Notes under the pieces: model-generated
The model's database searches: none
The model's input: only the letters and a program-made list of their open reading frames with translations
What the model was told of the DNA's origin: nothing
Part shown: in pieces, positions 35,671 to 47,200 of the stretch
Layout of the letters: every line of letters begins with the position of its first letter
How positions within the stretch are numbered: the first letter of the stretch is position 1
NCBI GenBank assembly: GCA_960531495.1
Contig: OY482849.1
Span: 4,251,561 to 4,315,560, forward strand
DNA length: 64,000 bases
Direction: 5' to 3'
From: Zeus faber
Taxonomy: Eukaryota; Chordata; Actinopteri; Zeiformes; Zeidae
Made by a program: the position numbers and the translations under genes

Positions 35671-37255
35671 ATGACTATAATCTATTGACATGCTATTGAC
35701 CTGCCATTGCTATAGCAGGATGCAATTGGCTCGTAACCGGAGACCGTTTCGACTGCATTGACTCAAAACACTGCAAAACCTGATTCGCTGAAAGTTTGCA
35801 ACAGGGTTCTTACTGGCTGCTTGAGGTACCTCAAGTACTTGAATTCCGTCCACAGAACCACTTTGTGCTGCAGTGCTTGAAAAGTCCTTGAAAAGAATAC
35901 AATCATTGAAAACCTCCCCCTAGTTTTGTTATTCAAATCATAACGTAATAAACTTTTTCCAGAATCACTTTAACGATATAGATTATGCCGGGGAAATTTA
36001 ATCCAGTATGGTTAGAAATTAGACACTTATAATAGTAGTTGACAATGGATATATACAGTACAATAATAGATATACAGTGGTACCTCGACTTACGACTGCA
36101 TCTACTTACAACAATTCCAACATACGAGTAGCGATAGGGAAAATTTGTATCGACTTACGACCGACTGCTCCAAGATACGACCGTGGAAATTTGCAGTCGG
36201 CGGTCGGCGCCAACTGCAAATAAGTGTCAAGTGTAAGATTATATTATATTTTCATTAATAAAGATCACATTGGAAATTGATTGTTTTTGTTTTTTGCGTG
36301 AAGTCTTTCAAAATGAAAAAAATGTGCTTAAAAGTACTTGAAAGTCTTTGAATTGATTTGTAATTCCAGAATGAACCCAGTTGCAATTTTATCGTGAGTG
36401 TGAACCAAGCCGTTAGTATGCCAAAATGTAGACAAGTGTTCTACATACTGTACTCAGTTCATCCTTCAGTTCCAGAACATAATGCTTTGTCATTTCTGTT
36501 TTTCCAGAACTGTTTGTCCGTGCCCGACATCAAAACGGCCTTCAGTGACTGTGCACCAAAGATAGGCAAGCGGGACTGTCTGGTGCAGCCCTGCACTGCC
36601 TTGACAGGGTAAGGCCCTCCCAAAAACTCCAAACTGTCGTGTTGTCTTGTCACATAAGTCATTACTAAGACACGACACAGAGTAAGAGGTCTAAATGTAA
36701 CAATATAGTGTCACAATATATCTAAATCTATGTAATCCCATTAACATATTTGCACACACATAATGAGGAACACAACCTCATATAACCCCAGTCACATATC
36801 TTTATTTTCAGCACACAGTGTTAATTCCCACAAACGGTCCAGACAAAGCTACTAGTGTTTAGGCCTCACTGCGATGCGGCTGCAAGAGCGGGAACAACAC
36901 CCCTCCACTCCACTCCTTCGCCCATCACAGAGTTGACCTTATCTTGAACATGTTCGAATCTGTGATGCCAAACTGATATATCGTTTCTGACTTCCCAAAA
37001 TAATCTGTTCGTCTCAGAGAGCCGCTCCTTAGCACATCTCTGATCCGACCCTTGTACAAGTAAAAATCAACGTCTGTCTGCCTCTTTCTTTAAAACCACC
37101 GACTGACAAACTGCAGATTAAAGCGACCCTATAATTTCTGTCACAGTAACAAGTCCTTCTCTTGCAGGGATGGGGTCAATGAAGGCATAGAGTGGATGGT
37201 GAAATGCGTGGTGAGAAACATCCACCGCCCGCCACGACAGAAGGACATCACATGA
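33416..37255 (+). CDS. arfrp1: ADP-ribosylation factor-related protein 1 (Arf-like GTPase)
   Basis: Exons: 33416-33508, 33711-33798, 33967-34049, 34466-34547, 34643-34713, 36508-36608, 37168-37255, all with GT-AG borders. They join in frame to 606 nt, or 201 residues, the usual length. The protein starts MYTLLSGLYKYMFQK and carries the P-loop GLDNAGKT split by intron 1, the switch region TTTVGLNIGT, WDLGGQE and the base-recognition motif NKQD. It ends RPPRQKDIT. ARFRP1 is a GTPase of the trans-Golgi network that recruits ARL1 and golgins and supports sorting from the Golgi. The N-terminus lacks the Gly2 needed for myristoylation, as in known ARFRP1, which uses N-terminal acetylation and SYS1 binding. 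Intron 5 is long (1.8 kb) because it holds a LINE fragment and a TIR element. Very high similarity to vertebrate ARFRP1 makes the call firm. Confidence 0.97.
34893..35672 (+). mobile_element. L2/Rex1-type LINE 3' fragment in arfrp1 intron 5
   Basis: An uninterrupted frame (34893-35522) encodes the C-terminal end of a CR1/L2-clade reverse transcriptase: LDYCDGVLSGVSSKALDRLQ, LHWLLVKFRNSYKLLLLTYK, then FGDRAFSVAAPTLWNSLP. It is followed by a short 3' UTR ending GGCGCTATACAAATTTAAG and an (ATT)n tail (35640-35670). It is 5'-truncated, without catalytic palm motifs, in the same orientation as the host gene. The lack of stops suggests a fairly young insertion. Confidence 0.85.
36075..36235 (+). 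mobile_element. TIR element fragment (CAGTGGTACCTCGACTTACG)
   Basis: The segment starts with the terminal sequence CAGTGGTACCTCGACTTACG after TA. It shares further blocks (CGACCGACTGCTCCAAGATACG and AAATTTGCAGT) with the fuller copy at 54097-54455. It is a short copy in arfrp1 intron 5, probably internally deleted. Family not named. Confidence 0.6.
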
Positions 37256-37840
37256 GAGCCCGAGAGCCATGGCCGCGCATGGCTGGTTTCTATACTTCAG
37301 GAGTTTTCGATGGACCGCTTGTGACAGTATTTATATGAACCCGTTTTTGGAAATTGGTTGCTACACTCTCCTCAATATTATGTTCCCCTCCCCACTTTAT
37401 TGGTGATATTTCTACTTTTGAGATGCCGCTCAATCATTCTCTTAAAGGTTTGGTGTTCTGTTTTTATTTTTATTTTATTTTTTTTTTCATGCGTCGACCC
37501 CTTTTTTGTTTGGAAAGAAATATTTATGCTTCAAGTACAGATTTACATCAGCAGAATCTGAGCCGTGCTGTGTTTCTGTCAGGTTTAAAAGCCCCTCTGC
37601 ATTACATGGAGAAGGATTAGGTGGTTGAGGAACTGGAAGAGGAGCAGTGAAAGCACAGAACTGCCCTCCTTTACTCATAAATATACACATTTTATAGCCT
37701 GAATCACTTGTCGTGGACCAATTTATACAGTCCGTTTAACTTTATACATAGAAAGTGGTTGGGTTGGGGGGGGGTGGGTGTGCATAGATGTCTTTCACAG
37801 ACATAGAATATTACTCTAATAAATGACAGAGTTAAAAAAA
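37256..37840 (+). other. arfrp1 3' UTR with polyadenylation signal
   Basis: The first clear AATAAA after the arfrp1 stop is at 37818-37823 (TCTAATAAATGACAG), giving a 3' UTR of about 580 nt. No other feature competes for this interval. Confidence 0.5.
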
Positions 37841-40136
37841 ATCCACCTTTGTCAGTCCTTTCTTATTTTATATCTGCAGCGGAAATTTCGCTTGCTGTCA
37901 AGTATTGGTATTCAGTAAAATCCAAACATGGAAATGGTCTCTACTGTGTAGAAGTTTCAAATGAAAGTTGATATTCAAAGTAGAATATACAGTATATCAT
38001 TATTATATTTCTTACTATATCCCCAAATGGGAAAGTCATGTCAAAAGTTCTATTCTATGTTTCCGCATCTGCTTTTCGTATTTAGACGCAGACAAACAAG
38101 TGTAAAAATTGTAATATTGTTCTAAAGCAGCATTTTCCCAAAGTCTGGGACACAGGAGATTTTAATTGGGTCGCCAAAAGAATCGAATATATAGCATAAT
38201 TTCTTCTTTAGTCTTCAACATTCAGTGTTGTGATTACCATAGCACTGAATGTATTGTGAGAATGTAGGCTACACGCTGTTAATATTGGTGAAAATAAAAT
38301 TCAATTTGAGCATACAGCGCATAATACGTATAATAGTATAAGAGGTTTATTTGTCACATACATATACATACGTTCATGGATATATGCAGTGAAATGTCAT
38401 AGAAATGGCTGTAAAAAATTTTTTTGAAGTTTTCGTAAATGCACAAATTTTCTCCACTTACAGTTTATAAATGTGGTCCATTGTTAATTGGGCGGCGATG
38501 GGTTGCCATTTTGAAGAAGCGGTCCCCAGAAAAAAAGAGTTCTGAAGGACACTGGTCCAAGAAAAGCCTTGGCTGGTTTTACTGCAGCCAGACTGGTGTA
38601 CAAGCATTTTCCTTATTTATTTATTTTTTGGTATGGCAAATTAGTGTTGCACCATGTCCAAAACCATTATGCACACAAAATCTATGTGAAAAGTACCAGT
38701 ATCCCACATACCAAAAGCACACTGGACAATCACGTGTATGACCATGTAGCAGGCCATTTAGGACGCGCAAGGCACCTCTTCATCATTTTTTTTACCCCTG
38801 GAGATTTCCTCCATTTAAAAACGAATAATGTTTTGTCACCTCTGTAATAATACTGTCACTGCCCATACCATGTGACCAATGCCAGGTTTATGAGCTAGAG
38901 CAACAATTAAGGTTCGGACTCTGTGATTAGCAGTAAAACATATGTTTAATGGCTCAGCGTTTCCTCCGCTTCTAGTGAATCACACAGACAGGAAACCACA
39001 AAAGCCAACCGCTAATGTGCCGCATGTGCAATAATACAGCTGGACATCCATGGTCATAGGACTGTTTTACGAGGGGAAGGGGAAAAATTTCCATAGAAAT
39101 GGACATCAAACGTGTCGTTTTTTATGACAATGAAAATTCCGTGGATCTACAGAGAAGTAATTTGCCCTAAGATTTCCCCTTATGCTAAATCATACACAAT
39201 CAATCCCCTTCAATCCATTTTCCTTATACCCTTTAGTATAATGTTCTGAATTACAAAAGTGTTTATTTGTTTTTGTCACCTTGTTTTTTTGTTTTTTTTT
39301 TAAATTATTATTATTAAGAACTAATCAATGCTATCACAGCCGGCAGCGACTAGACTGGCCATTTGAAATGGTAATACTGTCCTTGTTATGCGTAAGCTGC
39401 ACCTGTCCCACTCCAAAGAGGATTTAAAGCAATACTGGGTCCGTGGCACACAGTGGTGTCCCCAGAAACATTATTTTTATTTTTTATTATTATTATTGTT
39501 ATTTACAACATTATTTCCACTTCCTAGGAACTGGCTGGCTGCTGACAGTGTAAACTGTGTAGATTGGTAGTGTCTGTTAAGGTATGACCATAGATTTTTC
39601 ATCATCATGTTTGGTTTTGCATTGTTGTAGAAAGGGATTTGAGACTTATGAAATGGTCTCTTGTGCAGTTTCAATCCTTGATATTAATCGATAGATTTGC
39701 CATTTTTCAACCCAGGCCTTATTGAAATGTGAGTTCTCATCATTTATAAACTTTTATTTATTTATTTATTTATTTATTTATTTTATTTTATTTAAGCCAA
39801 CAGGCAGTTAGCTCTTAACACAACATGATATCACTGTTACTCAAAACCGGTCAAAAAAAACAAAAACATAAAGATTAATAGGCTAGTGACAATGCCCCCA
39901 TACCCCTACCCGCAGTAGAAAAAAACATACAGTAAATCAATGTTTTTCCTTATCTCTAAGGTCTCCTGTATATGAAATGGATTCTAGTATAAAAATACTT
40001 TCCTGCAGAAATAGCTGAATTGATAGATATTGTTATATACCCCAAAACTAAAAAATAACCAAAATATAGCCTGGCCGTATGGGGTTGAGACATGGAGCCT
40101 TACAGCCCAGTCCTTGCTATATGGTATGGGGGGATT
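37841..40136. other. Intergenic between arfrp1 and stmn3, first part
   Basis: No gene is supported. A fragment at 38342-38400 resembles the repeat at 30200. Simple tracts include (TTTA)n at about 39752-39796 and (ATT)n near 39480. Around 39930-40130 lies a partial copy of the dispersed repeat described next (AAATGGATTCTAGTATAAAAATA, AATATAGCCTGGC). Confidence 0.5.
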
Positions 40137-40600
40137 GAGGGGCCATTTTTTCTTCCTTTTTAATTGAATTTATCTGAACCCACTCAAGCCAAGACTTTAA
40201 AGGACAGGTCTGCTATTTTTCAACCCAACCCTTACTTCTGTTCCCATCATTTGTCATATTGTATTTTATGTCGATAGCACAACTTTGCTGAATGTTTTGC
40301 TTTTGAGAAACTTACCACTCTGCTGCAGCTTTTCACTGTGCTTAAATGCTGTCCAATGGGGCAAACGTTTAAACCTTAAAAGTCCTTTTGAAAACAGTAA
40401 ACTCACTTACAGCCTAGTGACTAACTGTTAACTGCTAACTGCTTTCGTTTTTAAGATACCCACACCGTAGGTAGAAAAAAAGGTCTCACATATATGAAAT
40501 GGATTCTTGTATGAAAATATTTTAGTGCAATTTGTTGTACACCCCAAAACAAAAAACAACCTCAATATAGCCTGGCTGATGGGAGTTGAGACATAAAAAC
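40137..40600 (+). repeat. Left arm of a large inverted repeat
   Basis: Blocks GGGCCATTTTTTCTTCC, CCCACTCAAGCCAAGA, CTGCTATTTTTCAACCCA, TGTGCTTAAATGC and ACCCCAAAACAAAAAA appear in the same order, inverted, at 42590-43085. The arms are about 460-490 bp and about 2 kb apart. Confidence 0.8.
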
Positions 40601-41114
40601 TCATGTAAATTAATAATACAAGCTTGGAGAGCTTTGAAACTTAACATGCAAGCAATCAGAGAGTTGCTTCACCTAACAGGAAAAATGGATATGATTATCA
40701 TGATGCATGTAGGAAATAGAGACCCATGAACATATACCTAAAATAAGCAGAAATGTAAAAAATGAATATCTATGCTGAATCATTTACTTTGTAGTAACTT
40801 TGTCATGGATTGTCATAGAAACACAGATGAGGGCTTGTTGGAAAGGTGGGGTTGTGCTGCAATAGCACAAGGGTTAAGTTACATCACTAAATGTATGAAG
40901 TGTCCTGAACAAAATAAAATGAAACATTGACATTACGAAGTCTCCAGTCCAAAACCAGTATCAGTGATGAGAAGAATGTTGAAATATTCAAATGTTACTG
41001 CAAAGAAAAGTCACTTGAGGAAAAGTGCCGGTCCATAGTGTTAATATATTTATCATAAATTTCATATACAGAAACAAAGACAGAAATGAATCATTTTGAA
41101 ATTGAAATAGAACG

Positions 41115-41745
41115 CTGTGGCCGACCAAGGGGCGTGGTCAAGCCGTGGCTGAAGACGGCAGCATGGCTCCCTTTCCAAGCTGCCTCGAGTCGGCCGAATC
41201 AGCGCTCGTCTTGCAGAGGGGATCGGCACACGGGTTCATCGGCCGACCAGGAGACAGAGCTCAACTCCATTCCTCCTGCACCCAAAAATATTATTCTTTA
41301 TTATTAATACTTGTGACCAGCGAGCCTTTTTGTTCAACGTTATAATAAAAACTCATGCCATGTTGGCAAACCACCACCAGAAAGACTGTCTCCCTCCCTA
41401 AACCCCTACCTGTGGGCAGAGAGTCCCACAAGTGGCAACTGAACAGGGACTCGGGAGGGGCAGGGCGCCGAGTGAAAGGGGCCCCGGAGAACGATCTGCT
41501 GGATGCGGAAGTGCCTTCGCCGACCTGGAAGAGGAGCGGGACTTCCTCCGCTGCCAACTGGAGCGCGTCCTCGCCAGCATGAGCTCCCGGGAGCACGGCC
41601 TGACCGACCGCTGGCCCACCGCCGCCAACCAGGAGCCGGCCAGAGAACCAGACCCGCATCCAGCCCCAGGACCCACAAGGGATTCGCCGGGGCCCCCGGC
41701 CCGTCCCGGCGCCCCGGAGGGGAACGGCCGGGGCGCCGCCACAAA
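41115..41745 (+). mobile_element. Probable LTR, primer-binding site and gag start of a retroelement
   Basis: The segment is strongly GC-rich between AT-rich flanks. An LTR-like piece runs from TGTGGCCGACC (about 41117) to AGAGTCCCACA (41430), with AATAAA near 41344. Two bases later comes TGGCAACTGAACAGGGAC (41433-41450), which has the look of a primer-binding site of tRNA-Lys style. Downstream an open frame starts MATEQGLGRG and includes LEEERDFLRCQLERV, a short coiled stretch, then Pro-rich sequence, and ends abruptly near 41745. It is probably a truncated gypsy- or retrovirus-like element. No conserved domain proves it. Confidence 0.45.
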
Positions 41746-42073
41746 CACCTTTATTGAAATATTTACATCCACTTTAGTTTATTTTTGGCCAAATCATTAC
41801 TACAGAATGGAAAGTAATAGTGTTAGCTTCTGGCTCCGGCACACTTTGTGTGTAAAGGAAATTCTTCAAAAAATCTGTTTTTTGTTGTCTCTGTTGTTGA
41901 CTTTTCATTAGCATTTCAAACTACTGCAAGACATCAACGTCACTCCTCCACACTATCATCAATGACAAAATGGGTCAAGATGACTGTGTTCTCTGAAGAG
42001 ATTCTCTGTGGCTATGTAATGGTTATGTAGTCAAAGACAAAGCTACGCAGAGCAGCCATGTTCCCACTGATCC

Positions 42074-42472
42074 TCAGGTATTGTCTTGTAGTTTGGAACA
42101 CTTGATTTTCCTGTGATAATAATGTGGTTGTCTGCTGGTTTGGATGGTGCCTCTTCTTTGCCTTTCATGGTCTTTGATTGAGTGTTGATGGGCATATCTG
42201 TCACTACACACTATAACAACATATTTGATGGCTTCCTTTCCCATTAATGTTGTGGTCTTTTTCCAGACACACTCGGCCAGGTCATTAAGTGTCTGAAAGC
42301 CTGAGTCATGGAGACTCTGTAGAAGAAGAGAGAGGAGAACCATGCCATCGATGAGATATGTTGATGGTTCTGCAACATTAGGCAGCTGCTGTGTCTCTTC
42401 AACTAACAGACTCCAGTTTCTTAGAAAAGTCAGATTTGTTGTCGTCCTCGTGCTTGCATCATCATAAAACAA
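42074..42472 (-). pseudogene. Fragment of a repeat-associated protein, unrecognised family
   Basis: The open frame is 132 codons on the minus strand, with TYLIDGMVLL, LNDLAECVWKK, VVIVCSDRYAHQHSIKDHERQRRG. I recall similar blocks (IDGM, a V-F-D-x-Y-like stretch, S-I-K-x-x-E-R) from uncharacterised multicopy proteins in fish and invertebrates, but I cannot name a domain. It lies inside the inverted repeat next to the GC-rich retroelement piece, has no start context or neighbour exons that I can see, and is most likely a transposon-derived relic. Its function is unknown. Confidence 0.4.
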
Positions 42473-42589
42473 ATTGGAGGGGAGAGCGGGGGCAGCGAGT
42501 TCATGAGTTCATTCTATTAGGTTAAGCCACTTTCTGACTACTTGTAGCTTGTATCTATCTTATCTATATCAGTTTATAAGTCTCTACTC

Positions 42590-43085
42590 CCATACGGCCA
42601 GGCTATATGGAGGTTATTTATTTAGTTTTGGGGTGTATAACAATATAAATAAATTAAAACAAAATTGCACTAACATATCTTCATACAAGAATCCATTTCA
42701 TATATGTGAGACCTTAGAGATGAGGAAAAACATTGTTGTGTACTTTTCCACCTCCTGTGTGGGTATCTTAAAAACGAAAGCCCTATTTTAACAGTTGGTC
42801 ACGAGGCTGTAAGTGAGTTTACTGTTTTCGAAAGGGCTTTTAAGGCTTAAACGTTTGCCCCATTGGACGGCATTTAAGCACAGTGAGAAGCTGCAGCAGA
42901 GTGGTAAGTTTCTCAAAAACAAAGCATTCAGCAAAGTTGTGTTATGAACATAAAATACAGTATGACAAATGATGGGAAAAGACATAAGGGCTGGGTTGAA
43001 AAATAGCAGACCGGTCCTTTAAATTCTTGGCTTGAGTGGGTTCAGACAATTTCAGTTAAAAAGGAAGAAAAAATGGCCCCTCAAT
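42590..43085 (-). repeat. Right arm of a large inverted repeat
   Basis: This is the reverse complement of 40137-40600, with scattered mismatches. Both arms contain the same dispersed repeat as 27618-27880. Confidence 0.8.
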
Positions 43086-43798
43086 CTCTACAGCCCACTC
43101 CATGCCGTGTCATCCTGATCTATAGCGCTGACTCACTTACCCGAAGTGAGCTTGTCCTTGAGTCATAGCTCTGTTCCTGTCGAGCGCAATAACCTTTGAC
43201 CCCTGCGCCTCTCTGCCCAGGAGGCCTTTTTAGTGTCTGACTGCCGTTCCATTACCCAAGGCTCAATCCTTACACAACAATCATATATATTAACATAGAA
43301 TGAAAAACACAATATCTGAAATAAAATATTTTAATATATGCAAGTACTCCACATATTGAAATGTTTACGATTTTTGTTTACGAATGTTTTATTATTTTTC
43401 TTCAAGAATATATTGCAAAATATGACAGTACATCACCTATAGTTTATAACTAAAATATATTTATTTGGCAAAAAGATGATTATAATGGTTTGATAAAACA
43501 TTTTTTAAATCTAAATTCAATTTGTAAAGCAACAATCGTTGATCTGTATGAGAGTATTGTATTCTAATTATTGATGATATTTTCATATCTTAAAATAAAA
43601 TCTAAAATGTAAAAAAAAAATAAAAAACACAGGGAATTGACCCCACCAGGATCCTAAAGGATCATATGATTTATTATCATTGATGTGAAACTAAATAGCT
43701 TAGGTTCTGCACAGGAAATTGGCCTGTGCGTGCTCCCACTCCTTCAGCCCACCCATTTTGTCACCAATGGCAAAAGCAAGCTACAACCTCCGCCCCAA

Positions 43799-43799
<1 letters not shown>
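43086..43799. other. Intergenic upstream of stmn3, AT-rich
   Basis: AT-rich sequence without repeats that I can name. It ends in the large CA microsatellite. Confidence 0.45.
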
Positions 43800-43844
<45 letters not shown>

Positions 43845-43859
43845 ACATACACACACACA

Positions 43860-43954
<95 letters not shown>

Positions 43955-43955
43955 G
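43800..43955. repeat. (CA)n microsatellite upstream of stmn3
   Basis: About 75 CA units, interrupted by CCACATACA and ATACA. It sits about 260 bp before the stmn3 start codon, so it may lie in the promoter or 5' UTR. Confidence 0.95.
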
Positions 43956-44213
43956 CCAAGCCCCAGCAGCTACCTATTGTTCATGTAGCCACACAGGGAG
44001 GCTTGTGCACTGCACCACTCAGGGGTACAGACACACGCCCAGCTGTCTGTCTGTCTGCCCCCCCTTCTCCCTCTCCTCCTCCTCCTCCTCCTCTCTGCTT
44101 CCTCCTCATCATTTTCTCCACTCTCATATTCTCTCCTCTCCTCCATCCAGCAACATCCTCCTGGACTCTCTCTCTCTTCTCCTCCTCCTCCTCCACCGCC
44201 ACCCTCAATGACC
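43956..44213 (+). promoter_or_regulatory. stmn3 proximal 5' region, CT-rich
   Basis: CCT and TCC triplets form a polypyrimidine tract at about 44060-44200 directly before the start codon. No TATA box or convincing RE1/NRSE motif was seen. The extent of the 5' UTR is unknown. Confidence 0.35.
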
Positions 44214-47200
44214 ATGGCCAGCACAGTATCAGGTAGGACGTCGAGATATATCCGCACTATGCGACTATTTAACGTCTGTGATAAAAAAAGAGAGATCAAT
44301 AAATAGAACAGTCAGTTATCCGTTATGCCTGCTTTTGTATGGCTCCCTGTTACCTCATGGGCAGGGGGGCTGTGGATACTTTCCTTATAACGAGGGCAGG
44401 GAAGGTTCCGGGAGACGTATTCAGCATCCACGGACGCTAGTCTCGACGCAGATTGCGCAGAAATAATTGCCATGGCAACAAGCATCTCCTTTCTTTCTCC
44501 GGCTGGAATGTAGAACGCCGGGAGGCGACAATGGTGAACTGATGTGGTGTGGAATTCAAAGACATGGCAGCAAAAATTTAAAAAATTATAAAAAAAACAA
44601 AACCAGAGTCAGATGTTTCCATCAGTTATTCATAACATCCCTGGATAATGTCAGAGAGCCCTTGGACAGTGCGGCAAACTCTATTTACTGCCATCATAAC
44701 GCATCCTCTGCGTCTGATGCAGCCACTTTCGGGAACGTTCCAGAGGCACTTTGTCCATCACTTTTCGCGCAACGTCATCGCAGTCGGCGTGTTATGTAGT
44801 TTATTTGCCACTGCGTAGCAGAAACCCCGCCCCCCCCACCCACCCTTATTCAATACATGTCAAAAACACATACTGTACATAGCGAGGATACACACAGTAC
44901 GTGTGTGTTTCACATTGAGTTGAACCAAGGGGTGGTGCGATTTGGAATGTATTCTTTGTTATTCTCCGAGATATGTGTGAGATGGCATGTTTGTTTGGAA
45001 ATACCAGGGTCGACTTGTGTGGTTCACCGCTCTTTCAAAAAGTCTATCTTCTCTAACTTTATTCGAGAGCTAATGTGTGTCACCCAGCGTTGGACAGGCC
45101 TGTCCATTCAATTCCACTGGAATGCAATTTAAAATATGCATCTACTGCTGGTGGCTTGAAAAGCACCAACATGATACACAATAAAAGTCGTTGATTGTTG
45201 CATTTTTAGGATTAGGATGAATTCAAGTGCTTGAGACTGGTAACTGAACATATGCACACAAATGCAAATTTTAATTGATATAAAAAAAAAAACACAATTA
45301 CATTTCCGTATAGACACAGATATATTCTATATCCTGTGAATAATGCATACAAACCCTCTGGCCTAGGGCACAGTGAGACACCCCCCGCCTCCCACACACA
45401 CACACACTTATTGCTCTAAGATAGACACACACATGTTATTATTAGGCCCTATCCATCCTCCCCAGAACACCACACAGGAAGGCTGGTTTACCCCCATGAA
45501 AGGAACAGCAAATTCACATGCACTCACTCTGGCGCCCTGTGCATGAATAATTGATGCATTCCGCGAAGCATTCAAAATGTCTTTAGTAGAAGAAAAGTCA
45601 AAATGTCTTTGTTAGGGTCAGTTACATTCCCTGACCAAGACGATTAGGGCAGCCATTTTATGGTGTCTCTCAGTGGAGGAGGCCCAGGGATGGCTGGGTT
45701 GGAGAAAGCTGGCTGTAAGCCGTTACCTTGCCCTACTTTTGGAATGACATTGATGAAACAAGATCCACGGCATCCTCGATACTACATCTAAATGCCCCTC
45801 AAATCGTTGCCCACTCACTACGCCAATGGGTGGTCCATTAGTTTTCGTGCAGGGGCAGCAAATTATCAATTGCCATGCTGTTGAGACAATAACTATTGAC
45901 CTATACACAACTTATTGAAAGATAAGGGTCATTTGAACCTCCTTGGCCGTCCTACCTCACCCAGCTCGACGTTTGGCACCATCAGACAATCCAGCGTCAT
46001 ATCGTTTAATGTTTAATGTCCCAGTATTCGATCCATGAAGTTGTAGCACAGATGCACGTAGATAGAGGAAAACTGGAGAACTATATGCGGAACGAAGAAC
46101 GCGCTGAGAGGAGGGAAACACGTGGTTTGCCGGGCGTAACTAATGTGTCTGCTTTCAGCCAAAGCCACGATTGAGCCTCCTAAATAATGGATGATCTAGT
46201 CGCGTGGTTGCGTGCACAGATGCCCGCATGTGAATTCAGCAGAAGCGATGTGGGACATTAAACTTAGCGCTGGTGCATGATGATGCAAAACAAAAAAAAT
46301 TGTTATTTTCACGCCGCCCGGTCCTGCTTTCTTTCTTTTTTTAACCAAACTGCCATGGATGTGTCATGAGGACATTGCTGTGAGAGAGGCAGACTCTTCA
46401 ACCACACCGTGTTTGGAGGAAGTAAAATGCATTTACAATTTTTAACAACAGGGGGCGTATTGCAATGAAAGATTTTATTTATTTATTGTTTTACAGTAGA
46501 TCTCTTTAGATTAGAGTACTTTTGAAAATGGTTGATTAGATTGGATTGAAATAGTTTGAGATTCGATTTGTAGTTTAGTTTAGTTTAGTTTAGTGTGGTG
46601 TGGTTTGGTTTATTTTTCTTTTAGATGAGATGCATTTAGATTGGTTTAGTTTAGATGGGATTAGTTCTGGTGTAGTTTTGTTTATTTGACATTGGATCAG
46701 TTTAGATTCTATTTGTTTCCATTTGTTTGTAGTCTCTATTAGTAAAGGTTTTCAATTCATTTTGGTGCCGTTCAATTTTGGTTGAGTTAGATTAGTTTAG
46801 AACCGTTTCGTTTAATTTGGATAGATTGGATTTAGATTTCAGATCACTGTCGAGAAAAGTGGGTTGTTCCATACAGGGGAAAAAAAATAGATAAGGTGGA
46901 AAAGTTGACGATCTAGTCAACTTTAACATGTGTTCAGTATGCGCATACGGACAAAATAAACTTTGGAAACACGATAAATACACGCACACACAGATATAAA
47001 CTGTATTTTTTGTCTTTATCGATTGTTTATGTTGCCATAGTGCAATGAGTGTTAATAAGAATTGGGATCAGGTATTACCGGTTGTCTTGCCCCAACATGA
47101 CTCAGCTGAAACTCCCGCCCTTAATCCTTGCCCTTAGAGGAGCAACATATTTTGATTGCACTTCCGCCTTTGGCAGCTGCACCTAGACACCTGGCCTCAT

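Noticed and set aside
41398-41772. Overlapping long ORFs in several frames
   Set aside because: High GC content removes stop codons on both strands. Only the + frame from 41432 has any motif-like stretch, and it is described as a possible gag start.
43685-44236. ORFs rich in His-Thr or Cys-Val
   Set aside because: They read through the CA microsatellite and the CT-rich 5' region of stmn3.
45965-45995. RE1/NRSE-like TTTGGCACCATCAGACAATCC in stmn3 intron 1
   Set aside because: The first half resembles the REST site, but the second half needs a one-base shift and has mismatches. Not enough to call without a matrix score.
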